From contig NZ_CP172312.1 of assembly GCF_047946665.1 (NCBI RefSeq), positions 4,402,001-4,466,000 on the forward strand: a stretch of 64,000 nucleotides of DNA. The letters are read 5' to 3'. Shown in pieces: positions 56,120-63,973 of the stretch. Source of the DNA: Allohahella sp002354735 (GTDB lineage: Bacteria; Pseudomonadota; Gammaproteobacteria; Pseudomonadales; Oleiphilaceae). How positions within the stretch are numbered: position 1 is the stretch's first letter; the number at the start of each line of letters is the position of its first letter. The notes under the pieces were generated by a model. The model saw only the letters and a program-made list of their open reading frames with translations, searched no databases and was not told where the DNA came from. Both the position numbers and the translations under genes were made by a program.

Positions 56120-56130
56120 GCAAAATGCAA
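56118..56130. promoter_or_regulatory. perfect LuxO-type upstream activator site
   Basis: TTGCAAAATGCAA matches all 13 positions of the TTGCA-WWW-TGCAA palindrome. It lies 94 bases before the sigma-54-like promoter of the OmpA-secretin-Tad operon. Confidence 0.7.
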
Positions 56131-56143
56131 AAACCTCTGCTAC

Positions 56144-56174
56144 CAGAATGCGAACATTATCTCGCATTCTGCAA
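56144..56174. promoter_or_regulatory. inverted repeat containing a second, degenerate LuxO-type site
   Basis: CAGAATGCGA (56144-56153) and TCGCATTCTG (56162-56171) form a perfect 10-base inverted repeat with an 8-base spacer. The right arm continues as TCGCATTCTGCAA (56162-56174), an 11 of 13 match to the LuxO palindrome. It lies between the perfect site and the promoter, 50 bases from the latter, and is likely a second activator site or the site of another regulator. Confidence 0.55.
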
Positions 56175-56224
56175 AAGATGTTTGTCGGAAGCTCTAAGTG
56201 TATGAATTTAATGAAATAAATAAC

Positions 56225-56241
56225 TTGGCATGGGTTTGGCT
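56225..56241 (+). promoter_or_regulatory. sigma-54-like promoter of the Tad operon
   Basis: TTGGCATGGGTTTGGCT has GG and GC in correct register and misses consensus essentially at one -12 base (T in CATG is a tolerated pyrimidine). Transcription would begin near 56252, 26 bases before the first gene, whose ATG has GAGG six bases upstream. Confidence 0.7.
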
Positions 56242-56277
56242 AGGTGGAAGGTACGGATAGCTACATAGAGGTAAGCC

Positions 56278-57009
56278 ATGAAAGCAACCATTCGTTTACT
56301 GATGTGCTGTGCACTTAGCTCGGGTTGCGCTAGCCAAGGGAGTTTTCCGGTTTATTCCGCTAATGACGTGGCGGGTAACTCAAAGGCAAGGGGGCTGGCA
56401 GCGCATTACCACCTTACCACAGACGTCAAGCCATCGGCGTTCAATGCCCGCGACAGCCGTCAAAGATATCAATCGTTTCAGCAGGGCTGCGTACTGGATT
56501 TTCACCCATTGGTCAAAGCAGCCCCCGGCCAACGCCCATGGGAATTGCGAGAAAGCAATTCAGCTAGCGGCCACTTGGGTTCTTACAAGCGCTTTGTCAG
56601 CGGTGCCTCATTCGCACAGGGAAGGCACGACATTCCGGATTCGCTGGCAGAGGATCTGAAATGGTTTGCCCGGGAAATGGCCCGCAGCCCACTCATGCCT
56701 TTTGTTCTGATCATTGGCCACACAAACGTGGATGGCAATGCAGCCTATAACCAAATGCTCTCTGAGAAACGTGCAGCGGCGGCGCGCCGATTCCTTATTT
56801 CCCAAGGTGTGCTCGAGCAGCGGGTACAACAGTTCGGAGTGGGCGAGACGAGTCCTCTCCAGATGCGGGAGGCTGCTCGATCCTGGTCTCTGAATCGCCG
56901 AATTGAGCTTATAACGTTCCTCCCATCCGATGCCAACCGGAAACAGCCACGCTGCGCCGAGATAGCAGGACTCGCATTATCAGATCTCGCAGGAGGGTCG
57001 CAGCAATGA
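56278..57009 (+). CDS. OmpA-family lipoprotein of the Tad operon
   Basis: A 243-residue lipoprotein with lipobox SSGC at the end of a short signal. The C-terminal half (about 110-220) is an OmpA/MotB-like peptidoglycan-binding domain: VLIIGHTNVDGNAAYNQMLS, EKRAAAARRFLISQGV, VGETSPLQ and SLNRRIEL. It would tie the secretin complex to the cell wall; OmpA-like proteins occur in some Tad loci. It is first in the operon and its stop overlaps the secretin start (ATGA). Confidence 0.85.
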   Translation: MKATIRLLMCCALSSGCASQGSFPVYSANDVAGNSKARGLAAHYHLTTDVKPSAFNARDSRQRYQSFQQGCVLDFHPLVKAAPGQRPWELRESNSASGHLGSYKRFVSGASFAQGRHDIPDSLAEDLKWFAREMARSPLMPFVLIIGHTNVDGNAAYNQMLSEKRAAAARRFLISQGVLEQRVQQFGVGETSPLQMREAARSWSLNRRIELITFLPSDANRKQPRCAEIAGLALSDLAGGSQQ

Positions 57010-58964
57010 AAATCCTAAAGGCAGTCATGGTCACGGGCATGCTTTGCATCCCCGCAACAACGCTCGCCAACCTTAAGTACATTGAGGACTCCCATGGCCG
57101 ACACACCTCTGAGTATCGGGCATTGGTGCAGTGGACGCATTCACGCCTGGTGTTTGATCGAGACGTCAAACGGGTCGCAGTGGGTCAGGATTCCATTATC
57201 GAAATCGAAGTGCTTGGCGGGAGGGAGCTCCTGATGCTGGCCAAGAACGTCGGTCGCACCACGATTATGGTGTGGTACGAGGATGGAACCAGCCAGACGC
57301 TCATGTTCGGGGTCAGTGAAGACATGTCGTTGCTTAGAGATGCACTATCAGATATCCACTCACGGATTCGTGTGGAAATGGCGCCGGACCGTCCTGCACT
57401 CGTGCTACGGGGAGCAGTGCCCAATGTTCAGTACAAGTTGGCGGCCGAAACGGCTGCTCGACATTATCTGGGCGCTCTACAGTCGCGACGCCCCAATTCA
57501 CTCGCCAGTAACTCGGTCCCGGGCGTCCAGGCGGGTTCTCCTCTGGATCTGGTCGCAACCGCCCAGCAGTCACTCTCGGACGCGTTCCGCCTCAATGCCA
57601 CGAGTGACCTTATTAAGCCCCGAGTGGCAGTCATCAATCTGATCCAGGTCCAAACCTTACCGCGAACGCTGGAGCATAAAATCATGGCCGCTATCGTGCC
57701 CATGGGAGGCGGGGATGTCCGTATTCGGCGGGTGGTACGCGGTGACGTTCGGGACGATCTGGCTGACACCTTCCTTCTGGAAGGGGAAGTGCGAGATCAG
57801 GTAGCCCTAACCCGAATCTTAAACCTTGTCTCACGGCTGATTGGTGGTGTAGATGAAGCTGCGGGCTATGACCTTGTACCTGTCACCAACGAATCTGGAG
57901 GATTGCTGAGGGGTAGTTCAGCTGTCGGGTCTCGAACCCTTGCGTTTGGCTCGGGCGCAGCTCTCGGCTCCGGCGATATCAACGAAAACGGTATCCGATC
58001 GAATGTGGCCCGCTCAAAGTTACTGTCACTGGGCGGGGGCCGCCTTTTATCCATGATCGAGGTGAGAGACCTGCCGCAAATTCGAGTGTCGGTCCAGATT
58101 CATGAAGTCAATCGGACACAGATGCGGCAGTGGCGCCCCGATTTTACGTTGCTGACTCAAGGTTACTCTGATCAGGGTTTGTTCTCCCTTGGTGGACTTT
58201 CCAGCACACCTCCACAGAGTTCTACTGTAGAAAACGCCCTTCAGGTGCTGGGAGGGACATTGACCAACAATCTGCAGATTGGAGGTGATGATCTCGCCTT
58301 CGATCTATTGTTTTCGCTGATGGAGAAGGAAGGCATTTCCCGGACTCTGTCGCGTCCAACGCTCATGGTGTTAGCCGGTGAATCAGCCTCTTTCAACGTG
58401 GGAGGAGAGGTGCCGGTCCCTACCGCATTTGCTCCAACAGGCTTGAAAGATGGTGACGAAGTCGGTGCGAATACCCCAGGTGTCTTCAGTGGAACATCGT
58501 TCAAGGCTTTCGGTATTAATTTGAACGTGAAAGCGATGGTGGATGAATCAGACAACATCACTCTGGATCTCAACCCAACTGTTTCCATGCCGGACACTAC
58601 TTTGACCCAGCAAATCACAGATAGTACGGGAACCTCTTTGAACTCCACGGCGTTCAATACGCGAAGCATCAGCACTAGTGCTCGTCTCAGCGATGGTCAG
58701 CCTCTGGTACTTGGGGGTTTGGTCTATCAGGCCCAATCGGAGCAGAATGATTTCACTCCGGGCGTCAGAGACTTACCACTGTTTGGGAAGCTGGCCGAGG
58801 CCACATCGCAAACTGAGCAGACTCGCGAAATTGTCATTGTGGTGACGCCTAATATCATCAGAACACCAGATGAACGTGTACACCTTTGGGCCTTCCCTTC
58901 CACAACCGACCTGGCAAGCCATCTCCTTTCATTAACCGAAAACCATCAGTGGGGTACACAATGA
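57006..58964 (+). CDS. rcpA: Tad secretin RcpA/CpaC
   Basis: A 652-residue outer-membrane channel. A signal peptide (about 1-21) is followed by the pilus/secretin N-terminal domain with RLVFDRDVKRVAVGQDSIIE and a BON-like region. A long insert leads to the C-terminal secretin domain, with GISRTLSRPTLMVLAGESASFNVGGEVPVP, LNPTVSMPD and the final block GQPLVLGGLVYQ, which are secretin hallmarks. It is longer than typical RcpA (about 420-520 residues), mainly through a mid-region of roughly 150 residues. Overlaps both neighbours by four bases. Confidence 0.88.
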   Translation: MKILKAVMVTGMLCIPATTLANLKYIEDSHGRHTSEYRALVQWTHSRLVFDRDVKRVAVGQDSIIEIEVLGGRELLMLAKNVGRTTIMVWYEDGTSQTLMFGVSEDMSLLRDALSDIHSRIRVEMAPDRPALVLRGAVPNVQYKLAAETAARHYLGALQSRRPNSLASNSVPGVQAGSPLDLVATAQQSLSDAFRLNATSDLIKPRVAVINLIQVQTLPRTLEHKIMAAIVPMGGGDVRIRRVVRGDVRDDLADTFLLEGEVRDQVALTRILNLVSRLIGGVDEAAGYDLVPVTNESGGLLRGSSAVGSRTLAFGSGAALGSGDINENGIRSNVARSKLLSLGGGRLLSMIEVRDLPQIRVSVQIHEVNRTQMRQWRPDFTLLTQGYSDQGLFSLGGLSSTPPQSSTVENALQVLGGTLTNNLQIGGDDLAFDLLFSLMEKEGISRTLSRPTLMVLAGESASFNVGGEVPVPTAFAPTGLKDGDEVGANTPGVFSGTSFKAFGINLNVKAMVDESDNITLDLNPTVSMPDTTLTQQITDSTGTSLNSTAFNTRSISTSARLSDGQPLVLGGLVYQAQSEQNDFTPGVRDLPLFGKLAEATSQTEQTREIVIVVTPNIIRTPDERVHLWAFPSTTDLASHLLSLTENHQWGTQ

Positions 58965-59686
58965 ACAAGCTCCAGCTCGTTGTATTGCTGGTTCTCGCCA
59001 TGACGGGTTGCGCTTCGCAGCAGACCTTTGTCGGCGAGATTGGCGACCCCGAACAGGAAGTAACGCGGCTGATAGAACATGAGCTCGTCAACATTCAATC
59101 TGGTGAGTATTGTCGCCCTGATCCGCAATCACTGTTCAATGGCTGCGATGGCGCCTTACGGCGCCTGACGCAGCTTTTCACCAAGTTTCCCGACTATGAA
59201 AGGCTTCAGCTTGCGCTAGCGGTGGCCTATCAGGCTCGAAATAAAAATCGTGAAGCCCAATACTATCTCGATGTGTTATTGGCCAATAATCGGCCGAGAC
59301 CAGAAGCCGCCATTCTGGCTGCGCGGCTAGCAATGGAGGAGGGCAATACCCGCCGCGCCCAGGCCCTGTTAGAGCCCCAGATGCGTCTGAGCCCGATGCA
59401 CCCCGGCATCCACGAAACGCTTGCCGCGGTGTTCTATCTTAATCATGAGCCACAAAAAGGATTTTCTGCACTAGCAGCGGCTGAGCAACTAGGAGCCCCG
59501 GAATGGCGGATTGCGTACCATCGCGGGCTACTCTACGAACTTTCTGACAACGAGTCGGCTGCCTGCGAGCAATATGCCAAGTCCTACACTCACAGAGACT
59601 CGTTTCGCCTGCCGGAGGGACGCATACTGGGGCTGACCCATAACCCCGTGTGTCTTGAACTCGCCAAGTTCCTCGGAGGCGCCTGA
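58961..59686 (+). CDS. TPR lipoprotein, TadD-like
   Basis: A 241-residue lipoprotein (lipobox MTGC) with several tetratricopeptide-like helical pairs between about 70 and 200 (YERLQLALAVAYQARNKNRE, AAILAARLAMEEGNTRRAQ). Its size and position fit TadD, a lipoprotein needed for pilus secretin assembly, although TadD is often last in the operon. The open frame begins at 58886, but the ATG at 58961 overlaps the secretin stop and starts a normal signal. Confidence 0.7.
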   Translation: MNKLQLVVLLVLAMTGCASQQTFVGEIGDPEQEVTRLIEHELVNIQSGEYCRPDPQSLFNGCDGALRRLTQLFTKFPDYERLQLALAVAYQARNKNREAQYYLDVLLANNRPRPEAAILAARLAMEEGNTRRAQALLEPQMRLSPMHPGIHETLAAVFYLNHEPQKGFSALAAAEQLGAPEWRIAYHRGLLYELSDNESAACEQYAKSYTHRDSFRLPEGRILGLTHNPVCLELAKFLGGA

Positions 59687-59687
59687 T

Positions 59688-60869
59688 ATGAGTCAACCTG
59701 ATCAGGAGCGTGCGCCGATACTTGCCAAAGCCCGCCAGCATATACACAAACGATTGATCACTTCACTGGATTCGGACCCGCTGGACCTACAGGACGGGCA
59801 GCAGGTTCAGGCTCGAGTGCACTCTCTGATACGCGTCGTTGCCGCTCAGGTCGGATTGAATATGTCTGAGCAAGAAAGCGAAGCCCTAGCGCGCGGGGTC
59901 ATCAGTGAAGTTTCCGGAATGGGGCCCTTGCAGCCGTTGATGGAAGATCCAGACGTGACCGACATCCTGGTCAACGGCCCGACAAACATCTGGATAGAAC
60001 GGGATGGCCTTCTTGAGCGATCCTCAGTGGGCTTTGACGACGAGGCTCATCTCAGGCGCTTTGTGGATCGTTTCGTTGGGAGCCAGGGAAAGCATCTTGA
60101 TTCCTCAAATCCTGCGGTTGACGCCAAACTACCAGACGGCAGTCGCCTGCATGCCATCATTCCTCCATTGAGCCCTGTAGGCACAGTGGTCAGCATCCGT
60201 CGCTTTCATCAGTCGCATGCCAGTCTCAAAGATCTCGTGACCAAAGGCATGCTGTCTGAAGGTATGGCTGAAACCTTGCGGCTTGCTGTCCGCAACCGTG
60301 TGAATATTGTGTTCACTGGCGGTGCCGGCACAGGTAAAACAACGTTGCTAAATACCGTATCGGAATTCATTCCCGCCAATCAAAGGATCGTTACAATCGA
60401 GGATTCGGCCGAGCTGGCGTTGCATCATCACCATGTGGTTTCGCTGGAGAGTCGTCAGGAGAATAGTGAAGGCAAAGGCAAACAGGGCCTGCGTTCGCTG
60501 CTGCGTCATGCTTTGCGGATGCGCGCAGATCGCATCATCGTAGGTGAAGTTCGGGGCGATGAGGTCTTCGATATGCTTCAGGCGATGAATGTCGGTCATG
60601 ACGGCAGCCTCTCAACGATTCACGCCAACAATCCGCAGCAAGCTCTAAAGCGCATGGAGACGCTGGCACTGCTCGCGGACGCCAACGCGCCGCGGGAAGC
60701 GATTAGAGATATGGTAGACGCAGCCATAGGGATGATCGTCCACGTTGGTCGGGATGCTCAGGGACGACGGAAAGTTCTTAGCATAGTGGAGATCGAGTCA
60801 CGGGATGGTAAGCGCCAATTGCGAGAACTTTGCGAACCCCGGGAGCGACGATCATGTTGGAACGGATAG
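59688..60869 (+). CDS. tadA: Tad pilus assembly ATPase
   Basis: A 393-residue cytoplasmic secretion ATPase of the GspE/CpaF type. The N-terminal domain has GMGPLQPLMEDPDVTDILVN and WIERDG. Walker A is GGAGTGKT (211-218), followed by IEDSAEL, the Walker B region MRADRIIVGEVRGDE and the His-containing GSLSTIHANNP. It powers pilus extension. The ATG at 59688 has GGAGG nine bases upstream; an earlier in-frame ATG lies inside the previous gene. Confidence 0.93.
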   Translation: MSQPDQERAPILAKARQHIHKRLITSLDSDPLDLQDGQQVQARVHSLIRVVAAQVGLNMSEQESEALARGVISEVSGMGPLQPLMEDPDVTDILVNGPTNIWIERDGLLERSSVGFDDEAHLRRFVDRFVGSQGKHLDSSNPAVDAKLPDGSRLHAIIPPLSPVGTVVSIRRFHQSHASLKDLVTKGMLSEGMAETLRLAVRNRVNIVFTGGAGTGKTTLLNTVSEFIPANQRIVTIEDSAELALHHHHVVSLESRQENSEGKGKQGLRSLLRHALRMRADRIIVGEVRGDEVFDMLQAMNVGHDGSLSTIHANNPQQALKRMETLALLADANAPREAIRDMVDAAIGMIVHVGRDAQGRRKVLSIVEIESRDGKRQLRELCEPRERRSCWNG

Positions 60870-61732
60870 CGATTATCCTGGCGGTTGCCCTCCTATTGTT
60901 TTCAGGCGCGTATTTTGTCCGCCTCTCTCATCGAACGAAGGAGGTGGATGCCGATGGTGCGTCCCCAGAGCTGCTCGAAGCCAGACTCTCCATCCTCACC
61001 CGACATCTCCAGATACTGGGGGTGCGCCTGGAACCCTTGGTGTTTGCCGCCGGCCTCTGTTTGGTCGCGGTGACCATCAGTCTCCTGTTCCTGACACTGT
61101 TTGAGGACCAAGCAGGTTTGAGTATCTGCGCAGGGGTGACCTTCTTGCCACTCGCTGTTTATGTTCTCAAGGATTTGGTGGTCTGGCGCGCGCAGGAATT
61201 TGAGTGGCACCTGGTTGATACGCTGGATCTTGCAGCGTCTCTATCCGCCAGTGGCATTACTGCCGTAAGAGCCATTGAGGTAGGCTCACAAGGCGCTCCT
61301 CCTATGGTCAAGACTGAACTCGATTATCTCGTAATGAGGCTTAAACTGGGCGATTCCATTGACGGCGCTACGGCTCGGCTTCTGGACCGGTACCGATCCG
61401 AAGGCGTCAGCCTTTTCGTCAACCTGCTTCGATCACGTTGGCACGGTGGTGCGGATTTTCATGCGCTGCTTCGGGCATTGTCAAAAGTATTGCGTGAGCG
61501 AAAGACTTTCCTAATCCAGTCTCGCGGCCAACTCTCCGGAGCAAAATACGCGCTGCTGATCGCAGCGGCGTTTCCGTATCTGTTAATCCCATTCTTTCAG
61601 AGTCAGGAGCCGGGATGGCTTGCGCCTATCACTACGCACCCTGCTGGCCCCGTTATTCTCTACCTGGCCGTTTTCTTACAGGTTGTGGGTCTGTTATGGA
61701 CGCGCGCAATTCTCAGGAGCAAGTCATGGTGA
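60854..61732 (+). CDS. tadB: Tad inner-membrane platform protein
   Basis: A 292-residue GspF-type protein with an N-terminal helix, a second helical pair near residues 65-115, the cytoplasmic block VDTLDLAASLSASGITAVRAIEV, and C-terminal helices. The start (ATG 60854, GGAG eight bases upstream) overlaps the end of tadA by 16 bases. It forms the platform with TadC. Confidence 0.88.
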   Translation: MLERIAIILAVALLLFSGAYFVRLSHRTKEVDADGASPELLEARLSILTRHLQILGVRLEPLVFAAGLCLVAVTISLLFLTLFEDQAGLSICAGVTFLPLAVYVLKDLVVWRAQEFEWHLVDTLDLAASLSASGITAVRAIEVGSQGAPPMVKTELDYLVMRLKLGDSIDGATARLLDRYRSEGVSLFVNLLRSRWHGGADFHALLRALSKVLRERKTFLIQSRGQLSGAKYALLIAAAFPYLLIPFFQSQEPGWLAPITTHPAGPVILYLAVFLQVVGLLWTRAILRSKSW

Positions 61733-62547
61733 GCTCTTTCAGCATTGATATCTTTCTAGCGCTTGCCTGTGGGGCGTCATTACTTGGAGTGTACGTATTA
61801 AGCCGATCCGAGCTGAGGCCGGAACTGGCGTTCGATATGGAGCAACCTGAAAGCTTCAGATTTTATCCGGGCAAGCTGATGCGCCAGGCTGGATTTGTGC
61901 CCACGGATTTCGTCTGGATCTACTGGCCAGGAAAGGTATTTCTCTTTATCGGCTCCGTGCTCCTGTTTACAGAGATAAATGCGGATCCGCCTGTCTGGTT
62001 GATGGCCGCCAGCCTGGTTACAAGTTTCTTTTCCATTGACCTTTTCCTTTTGCAACGCCGAAAGCTTCGCGGACTCCGAGTACAGGCCAATCTCAGTTTT
62101 TTTGTCGATCTGGTCAACGCCTATCTGACTTCTGGCATGTCGTTGCTCCGCTCGCTCAAGGAGGCTGGAGAATATGGATTCGAACGGGGTCATCCGCTGG
62201 CTGTCGAACTCCGATTAATCGCTATGGAAATCGAATCCGGTGAATCTTTCCAGAAAGCGATGGGGCGACTCTACCAAAGAACGCGGGTACGCCAGTTACA
62301 GGCACTTGCCGCATCTTTTGAAGTCGGCCAAGCCGCCGGTTCTCCGATGTTTGAAAACCTGGCGCGTCAGGCTGAGGTATTTAGAGCGCAGCAGGAGGAA
62401 ATGAACCGCAAGCTCATTAGTCAGAAAAGTATCTCTCTCTTGTTTGCGCTGATGATCGTGGGCCTTCCCATGTTCGGGGTCATCGTGATCTTTCCGGCTG
62501 CAATAAAGCTCGCTGAGATATTTGAACTACTGGATTATTTAATCTGA
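61726..62547 (+). CDS. tadC: Tad inner-membrane platform protein
   Basis: A 273-residue second GspF-type protein with membrane helices at the N-terminus, near residues 65-105, and at the C-terminus (LLFALMIVGLPMFGVIVIFP). The conserved F-domain reads LVNAYLTSGMSLLRSLKEAG and MEIESGESFQKAMGRLY. The start overlaps the tadB stop, with AGGAG six bases upstream. Confidence 0.88.
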   Translation: MVSSFSIDIFLALACGASLLGVYVLSRSELRPELAFDMEQPESFRFYPGKLMRQAGFVPTDFVWIYWPGKVFLFIGSVLLFTEINADPPVWLMAASLVTSFFSIDLFLLQRRKLRGLRVQANLSFFVDLVNAYLTSGMSLLRSLKEAGEYGFERGHPLAVELRLIAMEIESGESFQKAMGRLYQRTRVRQLQALAASFEVGQAAGSPMFENLARQAEVFRAQQEEMNRKLISQKSISLLFALMIVGLPMFGVIVIFPAAIKLAEIFELLDYLI

Positions 62548-62567
62548 CGCCAAAAGGAAGGGTCATC

Positions 62568-63731
62568 ATGCTGTACGAACGAACCAACCGACTGAGATAC
62601 TTGCGTCGCCAGGGCGGCTTCGTTATTACTTTGGAACTCATCATCATTATTTCTATCCTGGGATTCGGTACCCTGGTTGGTATTGTCATGGTCCGGGACG
62701 CCTTGGTTAAACATTACATGGCGAAGCAGTCCTCTAAAACCCTAGTTGCTGACGCCGCTGGCCGGGTTCTTGGAGAAGCCATTGACTTCGATGAGCATGA
62801 TGCCCCGCGCATCTTCTTCCTGGACCGATCCCAACAGACAGCGTATCGCACCCTGATTGGTGTACGGGATGATCGCTTTACATCAAGAGAGGCCGTTTAT
62901 TACAGCGGCTCTGCCTGTACTGGCGTCGCTTGCATCAAAACAATCAGCGACGAATTGACGAGCAGCAGAGGGACGGACTATTTGTCTGGAACCGGCAATG
63001 TGAGCTACTTCAACGCCCTACAGAGCGGCCTCAACTACGGAGTTGGCCGAGGCGATCGAGGATTGCCCGGTCATCTATTCCGGGAATCACCACTAAATTG
63101 CCCTATAGCGCCAAGCCAGATTCAATCACGTTGGATGTCGCAAAAAGTCGCCTCTGGCGAGCCCTGTGAAAGCATCAATCTAGAAGATGAAATCAAATCA
63201 CCCGCCTTCACGGGCTGCCTCATTGATACTTCATCGCTTGGAGGGGCGGTGGCGTGTGACTGTCCGGAGTCGTTGAAAGACCAAGGCGACATTCTATCCC
63301 TCTACGGGGCCGCAATAGAAACGCTCCTGGATTCGACCGTTTTGACGCTGAACTCTGCATTGTTAATCACAGGTCAACAGATTCCATCGGTGGATGTTGG
63401 AAAAATCTGTTGCCCCATGAACAGTGATCTGGACGAAGGTGAATTGGTTAACAGCGTTGTATACATCGTTCTGGAAGAGCTGGTAACTCAGCTAGACCTC
63501 GCATCTTTCCCTACGGCGCAGCAGAGCATCAACACAGCCCTGGCTCCACTCGCCGGAGAGTTGTCCTGTTCCAGTCCGACTATTCTAAAAGCTGCCGATT
63601 CGGTCCCCGATCCCATCGATCCGAACGAGAATGCCCTGGGAACATTCGCAGCACCTTTCTGGGTTAACTTGCCGAGCGCTGCACCGGATGAATGGTACTC
63701 TGTCACGCCGAGGGAAGGAGAGGGTTGGTAG
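62568..63731 (+). CDS. large prepilin-like protein, candidate minor pilin or adhesin
   Basis: A 387-residue protein. The N-terminus has the leader RRQGG and then FVITLELIIIISILGFGTLVG, the same layout (glutamate at +6 after GG) as the 126-residue protein at 54859. About 330 residues of exported domain follow, with around ten cysteines (clusters such as CDCPES and KICCPMN), which would form disulphides in the periplasm or on the pilus. No known adhesin or TadE/F/G domain is recognised. GGAAGGG lies just before the ATG. Last gene of the Tad operon, 20 bases after tadC. Confidence 0.7.
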   Translation: MLYERTNRLRYLRRQGGFVITLELIIIISILGFGTLVGIVMVRDALVKHYMAKQSSKTLVADAAGRVLGEAIDFDEHDAPRIFFLDRSQQTAYRTLIGVRDDRFTSREAVYYSGSACTGVACIKTISDELTSSRGTDYLSGTGNVSYFNALQSGLNYGVGRGDRGLPGHLFRESPLNCPIAPSQIQSRWMSQKVASGEPCESINLEDEIKSPAFTGCLIDTSSLGGAVACDCPESLKDQGDILSLYGAAIETLLDSTVLTLNSALLITGQQIPSVDVGKICCPMNSDLDEGELVNSVVYIVLEELVTQLDLASFPTAQQSINTALAPLAGELSCSSPTILKAADSVPDPIDPNENALGTFAAPFWVNLPSAAPDEWYSVTPREGEGW

Positions 63732-63937
63732 AGCCAGATCTTCAGATAAGGCTGCGAGTATGAACGCTAATAACCTGGTGAAAGATCGTCTCGGACTGTT
63801 CTGCTTATCGTTGAGGAACAGCCCGTGGGTCTGTGTCTATTGCAAGAAAGGCAAGTTGGAACAAAGTAGGGCTAGGGGGGAGTTAGCCATAATTCATGGT
63901 GGAAGGCAGTGAAACGATGCGAACTGCTGATCCATAA
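63732..63937. other. intergenic region after the Tad operon
   Basis: About 200 bases with no convincing gene. A 50-codon frame from an ATG at 63760 has no good ribosome-binding site and no family features. Confidence 0.4.
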
Positions 63938-63961
63938 AAAAGCCCCAGGGCTGGGGCTTTT
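63938..63961. terminator. bidirectional intrinsic terminator
   Basis: AAAAGCCCCAG and CTGGGGCTTTT form an 11-base inverted repeat around GG (a loop of four with a shorter stem is also possible), flanked by As on one side and Ts on the other. It can stop transcription from both directions. Confidence 0.88.
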
Positions 63962-63973
63962 CAAGGGATCTTG

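Noticed and set aside
63760..63912. A 50-residue protein after the last Tad gene.
   Set aside because: Weak start context and unremarkable composition; more likely non-coding trailer before the terminator.
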